Source: Cloeon dipterum (Eukaryota > Arthropoda > Insecta > Ephemeroptera > Baetidae). Taken from it: a DNA stretch of 64,000 nucleotides. Within the stretch, counting starts at the first letter, position 1. Each line of letters opens with the position of its first letter. This document shows, piece by piece, positions 1 to 16,814 of the stretch. The position numbers and the translations under genes are program-made. The stretch lies in assembly GCF_949628265.1 (NCBI RefSeq), contig NC_088790.1:13520545-13584544 (forward strand), read 5' to 3'. The notes under the pieces were generated by a model, which had not been told where the DNA came from, ran no database searches, and saw only the letters and a list, made by a program, of their open reading frames with translations.

Positions 1-1
1 A

Positions 2-2594
2 CACCAGTTGAATCAGCTGGCGCAACTGCTGATGATGGACTCGACATTGCCCAGTGTTGACTCGATTCACCAACAGCAGCATGGTATTTTTCAGGCCGTG
101 AATTAAATATTTAGTGTGTTAGAAACGCCCAAGGTTGGTCCTTGACCCCCTCAACACATGTTATTTTGTTCAAATTTTGTCATCATTGTTTCAAACGAGT
201 GTTTTGTTTTTCTGTTCCAGGGAAATTTGGGGACAAGTGTAAGGACGACGTCACCGACGAGTGGTCCAATTTTGAAGCGCAAGCAGCATTCCTCGGGCCC
301 AACATTTGGGAAAAAGGCGCCGGACTGGGAAATGATATCCAACTCGGCGACCAGGTAAATTACCATTTAGGTTGTTTGTAATCAGACTAATTTCAAATTC
401 AAATCAGTATGTCGACCTGGATGAGTTTTTGAACTCCACGTGCATCAGCAGCGGAAACCAGCAGCAATCGCGGGCCGAGACGCCTGACGAGAGCTTGGAT
501 GGTGAGAAATCCCCCATTTTCAGTAGAGAACATTTGGCTTGAACTGCATTTGAATAAATCTCAGGCCGGCAGTCTTCAGCTTCTATGCAGTCAGAGGATT
601 CAGCAAAGCCTGAGGAAGAGCAGGATGACAAAGAGGAATCAGTAAAGGACGAGGAACTGTCCGAGCCACCGTCCCCTGCACAGTCTAGTATGTTGGTTCT
701 AGTTTTTTTTAATTGATGTTTGCAATCGCAATAATTGATCCTCGCCAACCATCTTTGCACTACTTGGCTGCATCTTCCTTCCAGGAAACACAAAAAAATA
801 ATCAAGAAGGTCTTGAAATTGCACTACTAAAACTTTTGAGCTAATATGATTTTATAACTTATCAGCAAAGCAACTATGCCCCAAATCCAGAAAAAGAAAT
901 ATGTAGCGCTGGGAAATTTAGATGGTTTTAAGACTGCTATATTATCTATTATTCCCAGCAATTTTCTGTCCATTGAAATCAGATTTCTAGGGGTTGGATG
1001 TTATTTATCATGGTTTTAGTTTCTTCAAAAAACTCCATGGTCAAATTCAAATTTTGAAGAAAATGTGAAACTATCAGGAATTTTTCTTAGGCTCCAACAA
1101 ATTACTAAATAGAACATGATTAAATCTGGCCTTTTTTATTTTTTGAACTAACATGTTCAAAAAGTAACTCTAAAATTGATAGATATATCACTGAAAAATA
1201 TAATTTAATGCACTTAAATCATAGACCAATTTCTGCGTATTGCTAAAGTATTCAGTAAATTAGACGATTTTACAAGTTTTTATACAGATGACTCGGCTCT
1301 AAAGTCTGAAATTATTTGCTTGCTGTGTGCTAACTTTCTGCCTGAAAGTAAATCAAATGCCTAAAAAGTTGACTGTCTCCCAACCTTTTTTTTAAAAAAA
1401 AAGCTGATCAAAAATATTCTAGTTCAGAAAATTTCTAACTCGAACAAAATTTCCACTATTACATGAATCTTAAGCCATTTGACATGCCTCTTGGACTGCC
1501 TTTAAACATTCAAAGTAGAAGCAATTTTTATTTTTTACAATAAGAACTATAAAATTGTTTATAGGCGTAACTACAGCTTCTCTGGAGAGTAAATATGAAA
1601 TTGTGAAGAGAGGTACCACAAGCCTCCTTATGATGGTTGGCGGTTAACTTGGGTATTTGGCATTTCACGCATCATAGCCGAAGCACTTGTTGAAGATTAA
1701 AAACGGTTTTAGGCAGTTTAAATTCATACTCATTTGATTTGCAAGCTTGGTGCTTGAAGGTTCAGAAAATTTAGTTTAGCCTGATATTATCAGACACCAT
1801 TTTTTGAACTTTACGAATTTAAAATATTATTCGTTCTGGAATTGCAGCTTCATCAAACGACTCTGACGACTCATATCACCCACCCCCGAGCAAGCGTTCC
1901 CGACGAGCGAATGTTGATTACCGCAAGAAACTTTCAAACGTTGACCTGAAGCCAGCGCCTGTCGTGAAGAAGTCGCGCAAACAGTTTGTGCCCGACGACC
2001 TGAAGGACGACAAGTACTGGGCTCGCAGGCGCAAGAACAACCTGGCCGCCAAGAGGTCAAGGGACGCGCGCAGGGCTAAAGAAAACCAGATAGTCGTCAG
2101 GGCTGGCTACCTTGAGGATGAGGTAATTATTTTAAGAAAATTAAATGAACAAACCAGCCCTTTGGCTCGCTTTGTTAAGAAATTCTCAGGAGTGTCAAAA
2201 CAATGGGAGATATTTACGCAGTTCGGGGTTCTAAAACTGGCTGCATAATGTCCGAGATGGCAAAAGGTGGTTAGTTTAGTGACTCAAATTGCTAAAATAG
2301 TTCAATGGGCTTGTAGGCGTTTCAATATAAGACCTCTGCGCGAGGAGGCGAAAAGATGACCACATTTGGCCCTACCTCCTCTGTGGCCAGTTGTTATCCA
2401 CTGGGCGGTGTTATATTGGGACCCGATGAGCTCATACCCCTCAGGATGTGCTGGGCAGAGGGTTTTTTTTTTTTAAATAGGCTTAATATCCACGTAAATT
2501 TCAGAACACAGCGCTCAAAGAGGAGAATGAAAAGCTGAAGAACGAGAATAAGAAGCTGCGTGCAGAGCTGGCTAAATACAATAAGAAGATGTAG
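2..2594 (+). CDS. PAR-domain bZIP transcription factor (Pdp1/HLF/TEF type), 5' partial
   Basis: Exons 2-83, 221-354, 408-501, 565-687, 1848-2122 and 2505-2594 join in consistent phase to give 265 residues that run in from the left edge; the N-terminus lies outside the window. Seen: a PAR-region motif [10 protein letters not shown] followed by YVDLDEFL, an acidic Ser/Glu linker, a PAR/extended basic region ([19 protein letters not shown]), a bZIP basic core [13 protein letters not shown], and a zipper with four leucines spaced by seven, ending in KYNKKM. Family members bind TTAYRTAA-type sites as dimers and in insects work in clock output, growth and muscle gene control. The usual LWDKTLPYD stretch of the PAR motif is altered ([11 protein letters not shown]), so this may be a diverged paralogue instead of the Pdp1 orthologue. 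The 1160-bp intron 688-1847 is AT-rich with nothing recognised in it; intron 2123-2504 carries a SINE-like piece. Confidence 0.88.
2379..2426 (+). repeat. SINE-like repeat fragment (copy A)
   Basis: Shares a head with the copy at 14890-15034: a CTGTG-GGCC box, TGTTATCC, then CGGTGTTAT and TGGGACCCG in the same order and spacing. It sits in the last intron of the bZIP gene and is followed by a T-rich run instead of the A-rich tail of the other copies. Confidence 0.45.
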
Positions 2595-3166
2595 TTATAG
2601 TGTTAGCAGTTTATCATAATTTATCAGAGCTTTTAGTGTATGACCATGATCAAATTGATGCAATTCGCACCACACCCAGTTTAAATGAGCGAAAAGTTCC
2701 CATTTGTTGTGAAAATTTAAACATTGTTTTGCAACCCGCAATAGTTTTGAAGCTGGCTTCAAAAATTTCATCGTTTTGTAAAGCTATTTTTACGACGTCT
2801 TGGTGCATTTTCCGTTTCAGTTGTTTTTCTACATTGCTGTTTGCACGTCTAAGTCTATGGTTGTGTTTCTGGAGCACTATTATTCTCCTTTCATTGTTGC
2901 TACCTTGTTAAAATTTCGTGTCAATTCAATCAATTTTTAAGCTCTGCTGACCAGTACGTACAAAAAGTCAGGCTATTGTAAGCGATAAGAGTTGTATATC
3001 GTTTGCCTTCATTGTGAAGCTAATCATGTATTAGAACATAGAGGAAACAAATTTTACTTTGTTTTTTAATATTGCTGTGTTCCAAACACACATGTTGATT
3101 GGATAAAATGTTACATTTTATCATATATTACGAAAGGTGTAGATTGGAAAGTGTATTTTGGAAAAT

Positions 3167-3172
3167 ATTAAA
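3167..3172 (+). terminator. Candidate poly(A) signal (ATTAAA) of the bZIP gene
   Basis: ATTAAA about 570 bp after the stop codon, at the end of an AT-rich region that would be the 3'UTR. No canonical AATAAA was seen between the stop and here. Assignment is by position only. Confidence 0.4.
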
Positions 3173-3929
3173 GAGGACTTATTTACTAAAGAGCACTGGT
3201 AGTTTTAAACTAGTTTACATATTTCGGGACGTGAATTTTTGCGAATCCTTATAATTGGGCCAAGCAAAAGCATTTAATGTATGAGTAAGTAGTAAGAAAT
3301 ATTTTTTGTTCGTCAAGGTTACATGGCTTTCGTTTAAGAGACACAGCGAGGCTAACAATAGCATCGATTGCACTTGGTCCAAATTACCCTGGTGGCGCTC
3401 GTCGCAACTAAATTATAGACCAGCGAAGGTTTGATACCAGAACCAGCCGTGCACGTGCACCGCTTTCAGCGCCAACAGCTTTAAATTGACAATGGTTACT
3501 CAATAACTTGGCCTGCTGGCTTCAAAACGCGGAAGGGCGGGTATTTGATTCGCCATTCTTGACGATTTTATTTCTTCAGAGGATTATCGTCCATCATTTC
3601 GAAACGGAAATATTTTCTTTGCATCATGAATGTTTCTTAACAATTTTAGGTATATATATTTTTTTTTTTCTCAGCCGTTACAAAAAGTCGGTTTGTAAAC
3701 GAGATGTAATTTCCGCTACCTTCATAGGAGAGAGAAAAAGACTGGCCAGAATTGCAAACTAGGGCAAGCCTAAGTCCCCCTCCTACGCTTGGCAACGGGC
3801 AAAAAATCTTCTCTTCCTCCGTTGTTCGCCACGCTTTTTCTTCCATCATCAAGCACGGGTCTGAAGGAGTCACTGGCCTGTCGAATGAAATCGTTAACAA
3901 AAAAAATTCATAGACACCAGCAGCCAAAG

Positions 3930-4460
3930 TAAGGTGAAGGCGCAAGAGCAGCAACGACCGCAGCCTCAGGGTTGAAGGTTGCAGCTGCGGCACCACATCA
4001 GGGCTTTGAAAGGGTTGAAGGAAGGTGGTTCCCACTTGGCTGGTTGGCTGGCGAGGAGCAGCGGCTCAAAGAAGCTGGCGTCGCGTCGGGCGTCCGTTCG
4101 TCGACTGAGCCGCGGCTGTGGCTGCGCGAGAGGAAAGAGGTCAACGACCGACCCAGCCCCTCGCCGGCGCACGTGTAGCAGCGAGCACTCTCACTATGTA
4201 CTGCGGCACAGCACGGCAGCAGCCAGCGAATCGCGCGTTTGCCCCTCTCTGCCCGCGGCCCCCTCGCCCCCGCCCCGGCAGCCACCCAGACGCGCCCGAA
4301 AAACCGACTGGAATCCAATTCTCGCCGCTCGCAGCCTGGCCGCCGTGCCAAGGGCGCTCGACCGACTATGTACCTGCTTTCACCCTCGCCTCCCAGAAAA
4401 AACTTTCTTCTTTCTTTCGACCGAAAAGCGCTCGCCGCGGCCACCAGCCAAATACCAATG
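3930..4460. other. GC/CpG-rich islet with both strands open
   Basis: About 500 bp of markedly higher GC than its surroundings. Long frames are open on both strands, which GC-rich DNA gives by chance because stop codons are AT-rich. It includes a CACGTG E-box near 4171. It could be a distal regulatory region or an unannotated promoter; no product is proposed. Confidence 0.35.
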
Positions 4461-6525
4461 AACTAGATCACATTTTAGCCAGCAGGATTTTTTAAACAAT
4501 TTTTAAAAATTAATTTCCGGGGTCACTTTTTAGGGCACACTAGAGCGGCCATCTTGGCATTTATGGACGTCAATAGGCACTGCGGGCTACCTTCAGAAAA
4601 CCGTTGAAGGTATCCTGGTGTCGCCATTTTAGAACTGGCTTCTTTGTTCGCATTTAATGGTGGACGGTACTTTTCAAACGAATCTTCAGGTAGTGATGCT
4701 GGTGAACCGTTTTTCGGTCGGTGCCAACTAATTTCACAAGCGCAGGTTCCTATATATTAAAATATAAATAACGTATTGTCCGTTAGGATATCCTTTAAAA
4801 CAATGAGGGCACAAATGAAAAGACTTGACGGTTTTCATCAGGGAGGAAATAACAATTTATTTTGGCTCCTGGCAAAATAAATTTTGTTTCCTTTTTGAGA
4901 AACTTCTCAATTTTCTGGTTCCGCAATCAATTCAAAGGTAATTTTCACAATGTCTATAGCGGCTTCAAAAGACGTTTAAAACAAGTTGGCCAATCTCGGA
5001 CATCATCTTAACTGACAAATTTACAAGTAGCTCAGAAGACGCCATTTTACAAAAAGTTACCAACAATCTTTTAAAATTAATTCAGAAAAAACCGATGTGC
5101 GCGAAGGTTTTGAGAAATTTTAATTCTATATCCATAAGGACCATAAAGGAATATTTTAATTTTATCCATCCCTCGGACATCAAGACGAAATACAAGAAGC
5201 CGTGTTTGAATTGAATTCCAAACAGGAAGAATGTATCCGTCTTCCGTCTATAAATAAAAACTTGTGGTTTGGACGCGTTCCGAGCAGGTTGCTGCATAAT
5301 TCGAGCGATTTTGTATCGACCGCAGACTAGCGAGACGGCTCATTTCGCAGTCTGAGCCAACCCAACGTAAGGATAAAAAATGGGGTACATTCACTCAGCA
5401 CTCCATGTGCAAACCCGCCAGGCTGGCATGGCAGGGGCGTGCAAATATGCGATAGCGAGTTACTCGCATGCCCGCCAGCCGCACAGAGCAGAGAAGTAAT
5501 AAAAGTGTTCATCGTCTGGAGAAAAATGGCGGCGCTGGCCCGATTCAATCTACCACGTGCGAGCCGCGGAGAGAAAGAAAAAACCAACGGCCGCCACAGG
5601 CTGGGCTAAATTTAGGCCGAATTGGCCCCGAATCGCCGGCCTCGATTCGCAGCTCGTGGTAAAAAACGCTCGCGGCAGCAGCCTCGCCGGACGGAATTAA
5701 ACTACGAGACTTGAAAAAATCGGGGTCGTCGCATCAACACGTGTCACAATTCTCATCGATCAGGAACGCGGCCTGAAATCAGATTTTGGCTTAATATGCG
5801 CCATTATTCGTCACTGTGAACGATCGAGATTAATTTACTAGAATAGAAATGATATACAAGCGAGGATGTTAGCCTGAAACAGAAAAATGCTATTGTGCAA
5901 CTATCGTGAGTATGTATGATGAAGCCTAAGTAAAATTCTGTAATTCGGCTTAAAATTTGCACCAAAATGAGCATGAAAACCTGCTCATGTATTAATAGAG
6001 CTTGCTACATGTAACAAAAAACGCAAATTTCGACGGAGTGAGTTCATATCACCTGATTAATTATGAACGATGGATGGAAGCCGCTGGATTTGTCGGCGTC
6101 AAACCTAAGAGTGATGGAGGATAGTGATGCAGCGGAAGGCGGCACATTGCGGGCGTCGAGGCACGAGGCGGGAAGAGGAGCGGGCGGCTAATTGGCTGCG
6201 CTGCGACGCCAGTGCCTCTGGCGACCGGTGTCGGTGGCGGGTAAAAGACGCGCGCAATTTTCCTTACCCACCCCGCACGCTGTTACTGTTACCAAGCTGT
6301 GTTTTTGGATTGAAAATATGAAAATAGGAAAAATATCACATGGAGATAGCATGACATCATAGTTTTTAGAGTTTTTAAATTTAAAATCTCAACTGTGGAT
6401 TTAAAGTGGATAGTATAGTATATAATAATGTACAGTAAAATTCAACAAATTAATTCTAAACTTTTTACTAACTACCTGAAAATCGGGAACTCAGGTTGCT
6501 GTCCAAATTTATAAGAATTGATTAT

Positions 6526-6900
6526 TAACAATGTTTGTGCACCACTCAAGTGTTGAGCACCGACTCCTTATTGAAATTCATGATGTTAGGAAAAATGTGT
6601 TTGATTATCGTGTAGTGAAAATGTGGAACGATATGCAACCCGCGCTCAAAGATCGTTCGGCGGCGCAGTTTCCTTCACTTTGTAAGGTGTATAATATTAT
6701 GGCAAGTTTTTAACATGTATTGTGATGTCATTTTGATATTATTTCCTAGTCTGGGCTCACTTCGGCTGTGTTATTCCGACAGAGTCTTTCTTATTTACTT
6801 CTTTATCAGAAGTGTCGCCCATTCTCACATGCTTCCTTTCTTTGTAATTGACCTATGATACTATAATGGATTATGACTAAATGTGAGAATAAACAAACAT
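6526..6900 (+). mobile_element. 3' end of a non-LTR retrotransposon (LINE remnant)
   Basis: The frame at 6531-6713 ends with a pattern typical of the C-terminus of LINE reverse-transcriptase proteins: an FDYRVVKMWNDM core (the widespread 'R-V-x-x-W-N' signature), then a short helix with a SAAQFPSLCKVY-like segment. A stop codon lies four codons upstream, so only the tail is left: a 5'-truncated copy, as LINEs commonly leave. The following 190 bp resemble a 3'UTR and end near AATAAACAAACATATATA. Clade not determined. Confidence 0.55.
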
Positions 6901-9900
6901 ATATAGGAGGGAAATTTACCTTTTATCATAATTACCAGGTGATTTTGGATGGCAATTCCAGCTGATTGTCATTTTTTTTAATTTAGACAAAGATTTATGC
7001 AATAATCAATTGGATTTCAAAGATAGTAAAAGGCGTCAATTTGTTCTATTTTACAGTATTTTGCTCAACGTTTCCATTAAAAATCCTGTTTAAGATTGTG
7101 AAGTACATGAACTTGAATCAAAGTGGTCTTGTTGGGTTAGATGACGTAGGGGAAAATTAATATGTAGCAAAGTCTGCATCCGCATGACTCATTGAAAGAT
7201 TTTCCTCACTGCTGAGTTCTTTTAATAGTAGCTCGGCTTTTGGCTCATTGTTAATTGGTGCTTAAACGAATAACGAAAAATAATATTTTGCCTTATCCCG
7301 TTATCCAGCTGTCATTAAAGAGGTTGTTCCGCCATTTTTAGCAATTTAATTACCAAAAATTCTAGAAACCGTTTTTGATTAGGACGTGCAACAACGACTT
7401 TTAAATTTTTACTGCGTCCTATGAAATATTTCAGGGAATCTATTCGTGGTATGTCAATAATTACCCATCCAATCGATTTGTCTCTTCCGATATATTTTTT
7501 TTTATTTTCCAACTTTCATATAATTGGAGCAAAATCAGAATTTTAAGTCAATTTTTTTATTATTTGAATATTTATCAAGCCCCTGAAATTTTCTAAAACC
7601 GTCAAAATTGTGTAATTATATCCAATGTACATTTTATTCACAGCATGAAAATCCTCACGAATATAATATTAATTTCAGGAGTGTCACCCAACATACATAT
7701 GAAGATTTTTCTAATCTTTCTGGTATTAATAATTTACATTTCTTTTTAAAGAGAGCTGCACTCGTTCTGCATCCACTATTTCAATTCTACCGTTTGAATA
7801 AGGAATCACACACTTTGAAACCGGAAATCAGGTGTTTGTTAATAGTTTATTTAAGTTCGTTCAAATCTGATCAAATATAAAAAAACATGTGTTTTATTCC
7901 TCGATAAATTCTTTCAAAATGTCTGAATGGCAACATTTAGCTACCGCAAAATCCAAAACTTGACGATTTAGGATTATTTGAAAAATTCTTTGAATTGTAA
8001 ACCACCGTGGCTGACTGAGTGAGGGCAGAGAGCAATTTACACGGCATCGGCATACTAGCGTTTTTGAGAAGTCTCAGTCGGCACTCGTGCGAGCGTTTGC
8101 CGGCTGAGGTTATTGACCGACCTAGCAGGCACTGGCATAGGCAGACGGCAACAGCACAGCCGCGCGAGCCGGGCGGGGTCAATGAAATGTCTCCAAGGAG
8201 AAAGTGCTGCATGTAATAATGCAGGCTGGATGAGGGGAAGCGAGTGAGAGAGAATGAGAGAGAGAGGCTCTCTCCACACACACACGCGTGGCGTTTTATG
8301 GATTTTCCTGCTTGTCGGCCGTAGTTCTACATTGCAAGGGCTGCTGCATGGCAACAAACAATGGGAAATACGCGCCGCTCGCTCATCGCACTCACGCATG
8401 ATTCGCGTAAAACTGTAAAACCGTGGGCCCATACTGTAGTATTAGTATAACATGCCCTCACGCTTAGCTTCTTCCTTCCGCGAAGAATGAGAAGGGTCGA
8501 GGATTCAAGATAATCGGCTATTTTTTCCTAACCATCTGATTAACATTTAGACTCCAAATGAGCAGGAATCACGCAATTTAAAAATTTTCAACCCACCGGC
8601 CGTCTTAAAACCGCCAAAACCGTCTGAACCTCTCTTGAAGTTATCTCAGTCTTAAAAGTTTACTTACTGATTGGATAATGTTTTCTTGTGATTTATTTAG
8701 TTTTGGTATTTTGTAAATTCTGAACACAGGAAATTCGGAAAAATATATTGATTTTAAATTTTAAACCAATTTAAAGTATTCAATTAAAAATAACTTTTGT
8801 TTTATATTTATTTTTAATATAGATTTGTTAGCCTTACATTTTTCTACGGTCAAATCAGGAAACAATAAATCAGTAATTTTACCGAAAACAGGATGATTTT
8901 GTCTATAGTTCATAAACAGTAATAAAACAGTATGATATATGATTAATCCGTTGATTTTAATGCGAATTTTTTAAGTTTCGGTAAGCTAAATTCAAACAAA
9001 ATGATCAAAATTCGTCGAGAAACAACACCTGAATTGGACGTAAAAGCCTTTTTCGAAAAAAAAACACTCTAAAATGAACTAAAAAACTGTCTAATAAAAT
9101 TCGTCTTGCATAGAAAACGTCTAAAAATGTAAATGCGAATGATAAGACATTTTTACTCCACCAGCTGCGCAATTAGAGCAACGACGCGCTGCTCTTTAAT
9201 TATTATCTCTTCTCTGTTCTTCTTGAGCCGCCGCGTGCGACAGCTGCGCTTTTCGATTCTTTTCTTTACATTATACTTCTTGCACACATACACGCGGCCA
9301 TCTGCTCTCTCGTGTTTTTAACCCTCTTGATAGGCACGGCGCACGGAAATCCAATCGCGATTATAAATGCGTTTTATGCACAGCTCTCGGCAGGATATGA
9401 GAACAAAAAATTTAGAACTGCTCCAGCTTAAATTCTCACGCGGTCCTTCTGATGCGAACTTGTTTATTTTCTCAAAGGCCTCCTGTTATCCATTTATCAC
9501 ATTTCTTGAAACCAATATTTTGACTGAATGAAGAAGAAAACTACTTTCATTTATGTACAGCTACTGGCTTAAAAAATAAAAGAAAACGATTAGCCTCCTG
9601 GGATTTGAATCATTACGTCGAAATTCCTGTTTGCTTGAATAAAAGAGGGGTTTTTAAAGATATTTTAATAGGTGTGCGATGCCGTGAAGAAGAAAAAGAA
9701 GACACATTGAAGCGAAGCGATACAAAATTTGTGGTGAAATGACGGAAAACCAGATTTGAATACTTCATCGTTTCCCAGGGTTTTATGGTTCTCCAAATAA
9801 ATCGGGGAAATTTCCCACGTGATTTAAAAAAATTAATACCGTTTACTCAAATAATACGAAAAGAAATTGAAGATTTAATCAAAACATTCAGGAAGTTAAA

Positions 9901-10895
9901 AAAGGAGCTGGTTAAAAAAATAGGCAGGCATTTCAAGTTTATTTTAATCAATCTTCACTGCAATTGTAATTTTTGCTCCTCGATATTTCCGATATTCCAT
10001 TCTAGAGGAAATTTATTGATCACGCACTTTCAAGGCATGCAATAAAATCAGTTCTATTTCAAAAGCGGAGAAAAATTGCGGCGGAATTAGAGAATCCGAA
10101 AATTGAAACCTGATGGAAAATACTTAGAATAGTAATTAAAACGCAAATTGCATCTATGGTCATTCATTTCTCATTGTTTCTTACTTTAACTGCTTAGGTT
10201 GTCTTGCTTCCATAATCAACGTGCCTGCTGCATCATTTTAATTTCCGTGATCTCTTGTTGAATTTTATAGTATAAATTTTGTATTCTTTGGCATCAAACG
10301 CTACACAATTTATTTCTGGTTCATTTCCACTGCGCGCTGCGTTTTTTCGTTTCCAAGAGTAAGCCTCTCAACGAAACAGTTTCTGGGTTCTATTCCAATT
10401 CCACGCGCGTATACCATTCGAAATGCAGGGTCAACGACTTCCTTTCCTACTAGCTGCTGATGGATGGGCCTATGAATGCTTTGCTTGTTTTCTTTCCTCT
10501 CGTCTCTCTCTTGCTTTGGTCACGTCAAAATTTTATTGCTGCCTGCGGTTTTACTTACAATTAGCTTGGTGTGCGCGATGCTTCTTGAAATTTCAATAAC
10601 GTGTGCGTGCGAGTACCAAAAATGAAACACCGGATGAGTGCGGATAAAATTCTCGATTTTTATTGTAGTGTGAATTCGCAATTACATGACTCAAAAGCTT
10701 TCCGTTATGTTGTTCCGAGATAATATGATTCAGTATTTGCACAAAATAACATTGATCATCCATTTATATGATGCATTATGAACTTTTATATCTTGCAGTA
10801 GGCCATAAATTAGCTTTTTTACACATAGAATCCCTTTTTCGTCAAAAATACATACAAAACAGAGGCAGAATCGAAATTAATACCAAGAAACAATT

Positions 10896-11030
10896 CTGCC
10901 TGGTCGCGGTATAGTTGTCCATCGCTCAACGAACACCCAAATTTTCATTGTCAAATTGATTTTTGCCTTTTTCTTGCAACAAATTCGCGTTTGGTTGTTG
11001 AAAGTTGCGCAATTTTCCCACTACTAGGAT
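10896..11030 (-). mobile_element. MITE-like repeat, copy 1 (inverted relative to 18173-18308)
   Basis: The reverse complement matches the element at 18173-18308 over about 90 bp with few differences (core 10925-11016). Shared pieces include TTCAACAACCAAACGCGAA and GACAATGAAAATTTGGGTG. Its terminal inverted repeats are more decayed than in the other copy. Confidence 0.7.
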
Positions 11031-11561
11031 AAATTACTGGATTCTGAGGGTCGTATCAAAAACCATTTCAATTCAGATTTCCTCGGTTGCAGATTCACCA
11101 CTCAGCGAACAAAGCGCAATTAATTCTACAAATTTGGCACAGTATTTGTCAGTTTATAATTTACAAAACAACGCATTACACATAAAAACGTTTGCATGAA
11201 GCTGATGGAGTGCACTCAAACACTTGTGACTCGTGATAGATTTGTGCTTCAATTTTAATAAATGTAACCAACATTTACAAAGACTTTCTTTCAATTTCAT
11301 CTCTCAATAAAATATAGGTTATATCTCTGGTCCTCTCAAATAATGATTACTTTCTCACTTTCTCTCAATGTGAACTAGCTAGCCTTTTGTTGTTGCATCT
11401 CATTTTTTACCCAGCAATCAAATAAGAACACAGGAATTGGGAATAATCCGTGTTGCAGCTTTCCTCATTAATTAAACCGCACGATCATCGCAGCAGAAAG
11501 CTCAACTTATAGAACAAAAGAAGTACGAAAGCGGAGCGAAAAATGAGATGGCGGCGCACCT

Positions 11562-16044
<4,483 letters not shown>

Positions 16045-16814
16045 CTGCAGAACAAACAAAAAGCGTTCGCCAATGCTGCGTAATGTATGTAGATACGGAC
16101 AATGGGAATTGGGAAATACGGAAGCGAAAACAAGCGAGCGTCTGCACTCTTCGCCAGCGCCAACGACACTTTAGCGAGTATCTACTCACGAGAGAATTTC
16201 ATCGACGTTTACATGGGGTTGTGTTTTCCTCGCTGGCGTCTCAAGGTTCGCTCACACGTTCGGGGATTTTGTGACGAAAAGTTGCGAAAAAGCTGGTGCA
16301 CAGGTTTTTGACAAGAGATTCACGACGACCTTGTGTTGGGCAATGTTGCCAACGTCGCAAAATGTGAAAGGTATGAAAGGAGAGAAAGCTGGCACACCCC
16401 TTTCCTGACATTTAGCAGGTGTATCAGTTTACAAAAAAATATCAAATAGGGAACAATTTTCACCCTTATGCATAGCAAAATTAATTTTGATAAAGCACTT
16501 TCTGATAAAGCACTTGCAGCTAAAATTATTATTATAAATTTATATTACGTTGGTGCAACTGCAAGGCTGTTGATTGGCACATTCGAAAATGTTCATGGCA
16601 TTCAGAGTCACGTGACAAGTGACTTCATCGACGACCAAACAAAACGAAGTGTACGGCGCACGACCGCTTCCGCCAAGATCAGAGCCAGTCACCTCGCCCT
16701 CCTCAGCGCCTGCCACCTCTTCATTCTTTTTTATCACTTTCCTCTGGTCATTACCGCCGAGCACAGCTCTTCGTTCATTTTCCACGCTTATCAGCGAATC
16801 TAACAAGAACCGAA
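16045..16814. promoter_or_regulatory. Shared divergent promoter region of the BTB gene and thioredoxin
   Basis: The BTB gene reads left and thioredoxin reads right from this 770-bp interval. On the minus strand a strong donor (GTGAGT at 16189) probably ends a BTB 5'UTR exon that begins near 16.3 kb. The thioredoxin start codon is at 16815. Between them, 16607-16616 is a perfect GTCACGTGAC palindrome. Confidence 0.6.
16607..16616. promoter_or_regulatory. CLEAR/E-box palindrome GTCACGTGAC
   Basis: An exact 10-bp palindrome matching the consensus bound by TFEB/MITF/USF-type bHLH-ZIP factors. It lies 199 bp upstream of the thioredoxin start codon and within the divergent promoter, so it could act on either gene. 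The motif is seen; use of the site is inferred. Confidence 0.5.

Larger units (their letters stand above)
3173..11561. other. Long non-coding interval between convergent genes
   Basis: About 8.4 kb between the bZIP 3' end and the stop of the BTB gene on the other strand. It contains GC- and CpG-rich islets (about 3930-4460, 5390-5700, 6080-6290, 8000-8430), a LINE remnant (6526-6900) and a MITE (10896-11030). The overlapping open frames inside the islets occur on both strands with no family resemblance and no splice context, so I do not call them genes. Elsewhere the interval is AT-rich with nothing recognised. Confidence 0.6.

Noticed and set aside
3979-4461. Long open frames (up to 160 codons) in the 4-kb GC-rich islet
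   Set aside because: Three frames on both strands are open over the same bases, with no family motif and no splice context. High GC explains the lack of stop codons.
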